Below are positions 58,485 to 64,000 of a stretch of DNA of 64,000 nucleotides, piece after piece. Source of the DNA: Pseudooceanicola nitratireducens (GTDB taxonomy: Bacteria > Pseudomonadota > Alphaproteobacteria > Rhodobacterales > Rhodobacteraceae). Every line of letters starts with the position of its first letter. The first letter of the stretch is position 1. Location of the stretch: NCBI RefSeq assembly GCF_900109195.1, contig NZ_FNZG01000003.1, forward strand, positions 186,001 through 250,000, written 5' to 3'. The notes below the pieces were generated by a model. It was not told where the DNA came from, did not search any database, and saw nothing but the letters and a program-made list of their open reading frames with translations. The translations under genes and the position numbers were made by a program.

Positions 58485-58555
58485 GATCATCTTGCCAAAA
58501 ATACTCTCGCCGAAGGCTGCGGGTGCAGGGGGCCTCGATGGCCCCCTGCACCCGC
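58485..58555 (+). repeat. Intergenic hairpin repeat, copy E
   Basis: Box GATCATCTTGCCAAAAATAC then TCTCGCCGAAGG, followed by a perfect 16-bp stem GCGGGTGCAGGGGGCC-TCGAT-GGCCCCCTGCACCCGC (58519-58555). It lies between the second acyl-CoA dehydrogenase and the nitroreductase, both on the minus strand, and could act as a transcript end. Confidence 0.8.
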
Positions 58556-58560
58556 CCCCG

Positions 58561-59667
58561 TCACGCGGCCAGACCGCCTGCGGCACACAGCCGGTCCATG
58601 TGGAAATCGCGATCGCCATGGGCGATCTCCAGCATGGTCAGGCGCTTGAAGTAATGGCCGATGGCATATTCCATCGTCATTCCCACGCCGCCGTGCAGCT
58701 GGATCGACATCTGCCCGACCTCGCGTGAGGCATCGCACATCTTCACCTTCGCCGCCGAAACAGCCAGATCCCGCGCCTGCGCATCCGCATCGTCGCACAT
58801 GACGCTGGCATACATCGCCATGGATTTCACCTGTTCCTTCTCGACCACGGCCCCGGCGGCGATATGCTGCAGGGCCTGAAAGGACCCGATCGCCTTGCCG
58901 AACTGCTCGCGGCCCTTGATGTACTCGACCGTCTGTTCGATGGCCTGTTCCATGCAGCCCAGGCTTTCCGCCAGGACCGCCGCCACCGCCCGCGCCTCGG
59001 CCTCGCCAAGCGCCTCTTCGGCCGGACAGCCGCCGGTCAGCTGCTCGGACGGGGTGCCGTCGAAACTCAGCTCGGCCGCGCGGCGACCGTCCTGGGTCTT
59101 GTAGGCCCGCGCCTCCATCCCCTCGGCCCCGCCGCGCACCATGTAAAGGCCCAGGCCCCCGGGCCCCTGCGCGGTGACAAAGATCAGATCGGCCTCGGCC
59201 CCGAAGGCCACCACGGTCTTGGTCCCGCTCAGCCGGCCCTCGGCATCGGCACGGGTGCCAACCCCTTCGTCGCGGTCGATCATGCCCGGCTCAAGATGCG
59301 CCCAGGCCGGCAGAACGGTGCCGCCGATGATCTCTTCGGCCACGGCGGCACGCTGCTCTGCCGATCCCGCCCGCAACAGCGCGGGCGCAATCGCCAGCGC
59401 CTCGGCCCAGGGTTCATTGGCCAGCGCATAGCCCATGGCCTGGCCCACGATCATCGTCTCGACCGAGGTCCCGCCAAGCCCGCCGTCCTCTTCCGCAAAG
59501 GGCAGCGCAAAGATCCCCAGTTCGGCAAAGCCGGCCCAGATCGCCGGATCGTGCCCGCCCGGCATGTCCATGTACTTGCGGCGCTTTTCGAAATCATACC
59601 TGTCGCCCAAAAAGCGCGTCAGGCTGTCCGAGAGCATCCGCTGTTCGTCATTCAGTTCAAAGTTCAT
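58561..59667 (-). CDS. Acyl-CoA dehydrogenase, small-subunit type
   Basis: A 368-residue flavoprotein of the ACAD fold. It starts NFELNDEQRMLSDSLTRFLG after Met and ends with MSIQLHGGVGMTMEYAIGHY then FKRLTMLEIAHGDRDFHMDR. The usual C-terminal YEGT-type glutamate motif is absent, replaced by the HYFKRL region. It pairs with the adjacent gene 6 bp upstream in the way of two-subunit enzymes such as pimeloyl-CoA dehydrogenase PimC/PimD. Substrate inferred only as a CoA ester. Confidence 0.82.
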   Translation of the reverse strand: MNFELNDEQRMLSDSLTRFLGDRYDFEKRRKYMDMPGGHDPAIWAGFAELGIFALPFAEEDGGLGGTSVETMIVGQAMGYALANEPWAEALAIAPALLRAGSAEQRAAVAEEIIGGTVLPAWAHLEPGMIDRDEGVGTRADAEGRLSGTKTVVAFGAEADLIFVTAQGPGGLGLYMVRGGAEGMEARAYKTQDGRRAAELSFDGTPSEQLTGGCPAEEALGEAEARAVAAVLAESLGCMEQAIEQTVEYIKGREQFGKAIGSFQALQHIAAGAVVEKEQVKSMAMYASVMCDDADAQARDLAVSAAKVKMCDASREVGQMSIQLHGGVGMTMEYAIGHYFKRLTMLEIAHGDRDFHMDRLCAAGGLAA

Positions 59668-59673
59668 GGTTCC

Positions 59674-60876
59674 TCACAGCCCCAGGATCGCCTTGGAGAT
59701 GATGCCCTTCTGCACCTGGTCCGACCCGCCGTAGATCGACGACTTGCGATAGTTGAAATAATTCGGCGCGGCGCGTTCGACCCAGGGGTCACCGATCCGC
59801 GCATTGTCGCCCAGGTCGCCATCGGTCCAGGGCATCGCCTGCTCGCCCGCCATCTCGACGTAAAGCTCGGTCAGGCGCTGGATCATCTGCGCGCCCTTGA
59901 TCTTGATGACGCTGGTCGCGGGATCGGGCTTGCCGCTGCTCTGCCCGGCCTCCATCGAGGACAGGACCCGCATCACCGTCATCTCAAGCGCCTTCAGCTC
60001 GACCTGGGTCTCGACGTATTTGTCGCGAAAGCGCGGATGCTCCCACAGGGGTCTGCCCCGTACGATCCGTTCCTGCGCCAGCTGCTTCAGCTGTGCCAGC
60101 TGCGCCTGCGACGCGCCCACGCGCGGGGCCCCCAGACGTTCGTTGCCCAGCAGGAACTTGGCATAGGTCCAGCCCTTGTTGACCTCACCGATCAGGTTCT
60201 TGGCCGGCACCTTCACATCCGTAAGGAAGACCGAGTTGATTTCATGCGCCCCATCCATGGTCTGGATCGGATGCACCTCGACCCCGGGCGATGTCATGTC
60301 GACCAGCAGGAAGGAGATGCCTTCCTGTTTCTTGCCCTCGTTCGAGGTCCGCACCAGCAGGAAGATCCAGTCCGCATGCTGGGCATAGGTGGTCCAGGTC
60401 TTCTGGCCGTTGACGATCCATTGCTGGCCCGCCTCGTCCCATTCCGCCTTGCACTTGAGAGAGGCCAGGTCGGACCCGGCGCCCGGCTCGGAAAAGCCCT
60501 GGCAGAACCAATAGTCGAGCGAGGCGATCTTGGGCAGAAATTCCTGCTTCATCTCGTCGCTGGCGAACTGGATCAGCACCGGGCCGATCATGCCCACGTT
60601 GAAGCCCTGCGGGTCCGGGGCCCCGGCGCGCTGGCTTTCCTGCTGAAAGATGTACATCTGCGTAACCGACCAGCCCGGCCCGCCCCATTCCGCCGGCCAG
60701 CGCGGCGTGGACCAGCCCTTGGCGTGCAGGGTCTTGTGCCACTGCACGGTCATCTCCTTGGTCGGCGGGTTGCCGCGTTTCAGGTGTTCACGCGTCTCGT
60801 CCGGCAGGTTGGCGTCGATGAAATCGCGCACCTCCTGGCGAAAGGCTTCCTCTTCGGGGGTGAATGACAGTTCCAT
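59674..60876 (-). CDS. Acyl-CoA dehydrogenase, large-subunit type
   Basis: A 400-residue ACAD. ACAD hallmarks are YWFCQGFSEPGAGSDLASLK and NGQKTWTTYAQHADWIF. The C-terminus reads YRKSSIYGGSDQVQKGIISK, with Gly-Gly where most ACADs have the catalytic Glu-Gly of the YEG motif. This matches the large subunit (PimC-like) of heteromeric ACADs. It lies 10 bp after the acyl-CoA ligase gene and 6 bp before the second ACAD, one operon. Confidence 0.85.
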   Translation of the reverse strand: MELSFTPEEEAFRQEVRDFIDANLPDETREHLKRGNPPTKEMTVQWHKTLHAKGWSTPRWPAEWGGPGWSVTQMYIFQQESQRAGAPDPQGFNVGMIGPVLIQFASDEMKQEFLPKIASLDYWFCQGFSEPGAGSDLASLKCKAEWDEAGQQWIVNGQKTWTTYAQHADWIFLLVRTSNEGKKQEGISFLLVDMTSPGVEVHPIQTMDGAHEINSVFLTDVKVPAKNLIGEVNKGWTYAKFLLGNERLGAPRVGASQAQLAQLKQLAQERIVRGRPLWEHPRFRDKYVETQVELKALEMTVMRVLSSMEAGQSSGKPDPATSVIKIKGAQMIQRLTELYVEMAGEQAMPWTDGDLGDNARIGDPWVERAAPNYFNYRKSSIYGGSDQVQKGIISKAILGL

Positions 60877-60886
60877 CCTGCTCTCC

Positions 60887-62557
60887 TCAGGCGGGTTCTT
60901 CGGCCGCGCGGGCCAGTTCCTGTTCCTTCAGCATCTTGCGCGATGCCTTGCCGACCGCCGTCCGGGGAAGTTCGTCGCGGAACTCCAGGTGGCGGGGGAT
61001 CTCGTGGCGGCCCAGCTTGTCGGCCAGGAAGTCCTGTAGCTCTTCCAGGGTAAAGCGCGCGGCACCAGGGTTCAGCATCACGAAGGCCTTGGCGCTTTCG
61101 CCGCGATAGGCGTCGGGCACGCCGATCACCATGGCCTCAAGCACATTGGGGTGCTGGTGGATCGCGTTCTCGATGGTCAGCGGATAGACGTTGAACCCGC
61201 CCGACAGGATCAGGTCCTTCTTGCGGTCCACGATGAAGAACCATCCGTCTTCGTCCATGTAGCCGATGTCACCGGTCAGGAAGTACCCGTCGCGGGTGTA
61301 ATTCGCGGCGTTCTCTTCGTCCGACTTGCGCCAGTAGCCTGTGGTGACATTCGCGCCCTTGATCGCCATCTCGCCGGATTGGCCCGGGCCCAGCACCTTG
61401 TTGCTATCCTCGACGTCGACGATCTTGATGTCGATGCCGGGCAGCGGAATGCCAATGGTGCCCAGCTTGTCGTCGGGCATCCCGCGCGGCACGTTCGTCC
61501 CCGCGGGCGAGGTTTCGGTCATGCCCCAGCCGCCGCGCAGCTTCAGCCCGGTCAGCTGCTTGACCCGCGAATAGACCTCGACCGGAAGTGGCGCGCCCCC
61601 CGAGGCCACGTAGTCCAGCGACGACAGATCACGCTTGTCGATATCCGGCAGCGCCAGGATCGCGATCCAGGTGGTGGGCACGCCGCCAAGCGACACGATG
61701 CCCTTCTTCTCGATCTCGTCGATGGCGCTGGCCGCATCGAACCGCAGCCGCAGGCATAGCGTCCCCCCTTCGGAGGCACGTTTGATCATGCCCGCGCTCA
61801 GCCCCATGATGTGGAACAGCGGCGAATAGCCAAGCGCCGGTTTGCCGGGCTGCTGGCTTGCCTCGCCCTTGCCCATTTCCGTGTACATCTGACATGCGGC
61901 AGAAAGGTTCGAATGCGTCAACTGAGCGGCCTTTGGTACGCCCGTTGTGCCACCTGTATATTGCAAAAGTGCAAGATCGTCGGGGCTGGTTTCGACCGCA
62001 TCCATCGGGTCAGTCGAATGGCCGGCCAGCAAATCCTCGACCGCGTGGGCCCCGGGGATCACCGGACAGTCACGCCCCTGGGCGGACACGGGATCGGGGC
62101 AGAGGTAGAGCGCCGGACAGGTGCCATCCGCCAGCAGCTTGGGGAACCGCCCGGCAAACTCGGGCGTGGTGAGCGAGATCACCATCTTCGCCCCGCTGTC
62201 GGTCAGCTTGTGCGCGATCTCTTGTTCGGCATCCAGCGGCGACAGATGGGTGATCGCCGCGCCGTACCACAGCGCGCCGAAGAAGAAGATTGGATGCCAG
62301 GGACAATTGGGCAGATGCAGCGCGATGCGGTCGCCCTTTTCGATACCCGCCGCCTTCAGCGCCCGCGCCACCTGACTGACCAGACCGTGCATCTGGGCGT
62401 AGGAATATTCCTTGCCGTAATATTCGATCATGCAGACGTCAGGCCAGGTCGCAAAGCTTCTGGCCATGCGATCATTGATCGTTTGCGGCACCGGCTTGAA
62501 ATGCGGGTCCACCCCCTCGGCGTACCAGCGGTACCACGGGCGTTCCTGTTGCGTCAT
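60887..62557 (-). CDS. Acyl-CoA ligase (AMP-binding family)
   Basis: It activates a carboxylic acid to its CoA thioester with ATP. The 556-residue protein has LALLQYTGGTTGVPKAAQLT (phosphate loop), RGGWGMTETSPAGTNVP and YFLTGDIGYMDEDGWFFIVD, then DRKKDLILSGGFNVYP, and ends with PRTAVGKASRKML containing the C-terminal lysine. It resembles the PimA type of dicarboxylate-CoA ligases as well as long-chain ligases. GGGAGGGG lies before ATG 62557. It leads the operon with the two ACADs. Confidence 0.87.
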   Translation of the reverse strand: MTQQERPWYRWYAEGVDPHFKPVPQTINDRMARSFATWPDVCMIEYYGKEYSYAQMHGLVSQVARALKAAGIEKGDRIALHLPNCPWHPIFFFGALWYGAAITHLSPLDAEQEIAHKLTDSGAKMVISLTTPEFAGRFPKLLADGTCPALYLCPDPVSAQGRDCPVIPGAHAVEDLLAGHSTDPMDAVETSPDDLALLQYTGGTTGVPKAAQLTHSNLSAACQMYTEMGKGEASQQPGKPALGYSPLFHIMGLSAGMIKRASEGGTLCLRLRFDAASAIDEIEKKGIVSLGGVPTTWIAILALPDIDKRDLSSLDYVASGGAPLPVEVYSRVKQLTGLKLRGGWGMTETSPAGTNVPRGMPDDKLGTIGIPLPGIDIKIVDVEDSNKVLGPGQSGEMAIKGANVTTGYWRKSDEENAANYTRDGYFLTGDIGYMDEDGWFFIVDRKKDLILSGGFNVYPLTIENAIHQHPNVLEAMVIGVPDAYRGESAKAFVMLNPGAARFTLEELQDFLADKLGRHEIPRHLEFRDELPRTAVGKASRKMLKEQELARAAEEPA

Positions 62558-62752
62558 CCGTATCCCCTCCCTTTGCGCAGACGCGGGTGCCATGCCAGGA
62601 GGGTACAAATCATCCATGGGCGGCAAGCCATAGGGCTGCCACGTGGCGGGTGATTGATGATGTCCTCCCTGGCGCGACATTCCGCATTGCAGAATACCAT
62701 TTTGCGCTCTGAGGGCAGGCTAGAACATGCCTCAGCCTTGCGTCAATCACTA

Positions 62753-62769
62753 TTGACCGTCCGGTAGAA
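62753..62769. promoter_or_regulatory. Short palindrome in the ligase/CoA-transferase gap, candidate TetR-type site
   Basis: TTGACCGTCCGGTAGAA contains ACCG-TC-CGGT. The ACCG/CGGT arrangement is common in TetR-family operators of fatty-acid genes. It lies about 40 bp before the CoA-transferase ATG and may also govern the divergent ligase operon. Confidence 0.4.
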
Positions 62770-62806
62770 ACGCGAAACATTGCGCCGAAAATCAAGGAGT
62801 ATCGGG

Positions 62807-63511
62807 ATGATCGACAAACGGGCCGACGACCTCGCCCGCGCCTTCGAAGGCCTGGGCGATGGCATCAGCGTGATGATCGGCGGATTTGGCGATGCGGGCC
62901 GTCCGGCCTATTTGCTGAAGGCGCTGCTGGACAGCGGGATCAAGGATCTGCACTTCATCTCGAACAACGCCGGCGACGGCGACACCGGGCTGGGCGCATT
63001 CTACCACGCGGGCCGGGTGCGCAAACTGTCCTGTTCCTTCCCGCGCGGCAGTGTCGCGCCGCTGATGGAGAAGCTGATCCGCGCCGGCGAGTTCGAGCTT
63101 GAGGTCATGCCCCAGGGCACCCTGGCCGAACGCATCCGTGCCGCAGGGGCCGGCATTCCGGCCTTCTTCACGCCGACCTCCTACGGGACGCTGATTGCCG
63201 AGGGCAAGGAAACCCGCGACTTCGACGGCCGGGGCCATGTGCTGGAAACCGCGCTGCACGCCGACGTGGCGCTGATCCATGCCGAACAGGCCGACCGTTT
63301 CGGCAACCTGACCTTCCGCCACCTGGCGCGGAACTTCTCTCCTCTCATGGCGTCCGCCGCGAAACGCACCATTGTCGAGGCCGACCACGTGGTCGAGCTG
63401 GGCGATATCGACGCCCACAACGTGCATTCGCCCGCGATCTTCACCGATCTCGTCTATCAATGCCACGACGTCCCCGAGGACAGCTGGCACGATTGGAGGG
63501 CCTCCGCATGA
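62807..63511 (+). CDS. pcaI: 3-oxoacid CoA-transferase subunit A
   Basis: The alpha subunit of a succinyl-CoA:3-oxoacid (acetoacetate or 3-oxoadipate) CoA-transferase. The 234-residue protein contains VMIGGFGDAGRPAYLLKALL, FISNNAGDGDTGLGAFYHAG and AAGAGIPAFFTPTSYGTLIA, typical of the family. AAGGAG lies 7 bases before ATG 62807. It overlaps subunit B by 4 bp (ATGA). The precise substrate (3-oxoadipate or acetoacetate) is not decided by sequence alone. Confidence 0.88.
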   Translation: MIDKRADDLARAFEGLGDGISVMIGGFGDAGRPAYLLKALLDSGIKDLHFISNNAGDGDTGLGAFYHAGRVRKLSCSFPRGSVAPLMEKLIRAGEFELEVMPQGTLAERIRAAGAGIPAFFTPTSYGTLIAEGKETRDFDGRGHVLETALHADVALIHAEQADRFGNLTFRHLARNFSPLMASAAKRTIVEADHVVELGDIDAHNVHSPAIFTDLVYQCHDVPEDSWHDWRASA

Positions 63512-64000
63512 CGCCCCTGTCCCGCAATGGCATCGCCGCCCGCGTCGCGCTGGATATCCAGGACGGCTGGCACGTGAACCTGGGCATCGGCATGCCCGAG
63601 ATGGTCGCCAATTACCTGCCCGAGGGCCGCGAGATCCTGCTGCATTCGGAAAACGGCATTCTGGGCATGGGCCCGTCCCCCGCCGAAGAGGACGTGGACT
63701 GGACCCTGATCAACGCCGGTAAGAAACCGGTGACCGCCCTGCCCGGCGCGTCCTATTTCGACCATGCCTGGAGCTTTGGCATCATCCGGGGTCGCCACTT
63801 GGAGCTTTGTGTTCTGGGCGGCTACCAGGTTGCCCCGAACGGAGACCTGGCGAACTGGGCGCGCGATGCGAATGACCCGCTGCCCGCGATCGGCGGGGCC
63901 ATGGACCTGGCCGCAGGCGCACAGCGGATCTTTGTCATGATGACCCACAACGACAAAAGCGGCGCACCCAAGCTGCTGGAAAGCTGCAGTTTTCCGCTGA
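63508..64000 (+). CDS. pcaJ: 3-oxoacid CoA-transferase subunit B (cut off by window edge)
   Basis: The beta subunit, carrying the catalytic glutamate that forms the CoA thioester. The visible 164 residues start TPLSRNGIAARVALDIQDGW after Met and include VNLGIGMPEMVANYLPEG and LLHSENGILGMGPSP, where the Glu of SENG is the catalytic residue. About 45-55 residues are missing beyond the right edge, judging from family length. It overlaps pcaI by 4 bp. Confidence 0.88.
   Translation, partial: MTPLSRNGIAARVALDIQDGWHVNLGIGMPEMVANYLPEGREILLHSENGILGMGPSPAEEDVDWTLINAGKKPVTALPGASYFDHAWSFGIIRGRHLELCVLGGYQVAPNGDLANWARDANDPLPAIGGAMDLAAGAQRIFVMMTHNDKSGAPKLLESCSFPL

Noticed and set aside
58864-60867. A 667-codon open frame on the plus strand
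   Set aside because: It spans two acyl-CoA dehydrogenase genes in antisense and has no family features.

Overview
The window is GC-rich, densely coding DNA of a marine-type Rhodobacteraceae (Roseobacter-group alphaproteobacterium). This is inferred from gene content: AcnB aconitase, monomeric NADP-isocitrate dehydrogenase, an FnrL-type site at hemN, an ectoine cluster with its own aspartokinase, a class I PHA cluster with PhaR boxes, a complete C-P lyase operon and a TRAP transporter. No rRNA, tRNA, CRISPR array, phage or insertion sequence was seen.

Layout. 1-2341: acnB, running off the left edge. 2607-4498: anaerobic heme gene hemN behind an FNR-like box, then a group III truncated hemoglobin. 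4532-12396: a two-component system divergent from a glucose-type ABC transporter and glucokinase, with a 10-bp-phased repeat array between them. 12484-14688: icd. 14902-19459: ectR divergent from ectABC-ask. 19650-24333: an RluE-like pseudouridine synthase, a small LAB_N-like membrane protein, a methyltransferase and DPM1-type glycosyltransferase pair, and a divergent GT39-like membrane protein. 24538-27848: a TRAP transporter. 28189-43130: the phosphonate region. It holds the phnGHIJKLNM catabolic operon, divergent phnF, a second phnM-like gene, a Pho-boxed glycerophosphodiesterase, a hexapeptide acyltransferase and phnCDEE. 43437-46508: a DctB-like kinase divergent from a cytochrome P450. 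46801-53194: a LysR regulator, phaR, an FMN-binding protein, phaP, phaC and divergent phaZ. 53450-58433: a DMT exporter, alkyltransferase, nitronate monooxygenase, VOC protein, MltB-type lipoprotein and nitroreductase. 58561-64000: an acyl-CoA ligase with two acyl-CoA dehydrogenases, divergent from a 3-oxoacid CoA-transferase that runs off the right edge.

Functionally the window combines phosphorus scavenging (C-P lyase, GDPD), carbon uptake and storage (glucose ABC, TRAP, PHA), osmoprotection (ectoine) and acyl-CoA catabolism. The most informative non-coding signals are four CTGC-N3-GCAG PhaR boxes in the pha cluster, a four-unit 11-bp Pho-box array before the GDPD gene, an inverted repeat at phnF/phnG, a 10-bp-phased array before the glucose transporter, a symmetric AT-rich element before ectA, and a dispersed family of hairpin-bearing intergenic repeats with at least eight copies.

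No clearly unprecedented multi-gene system was found. The best leads for new biology are the intergenic repeat family, the second PhnM with no PhnP in sight, and the paired acyl-CoA dehydrogenases lacking the usual catalytic glutamate motif.
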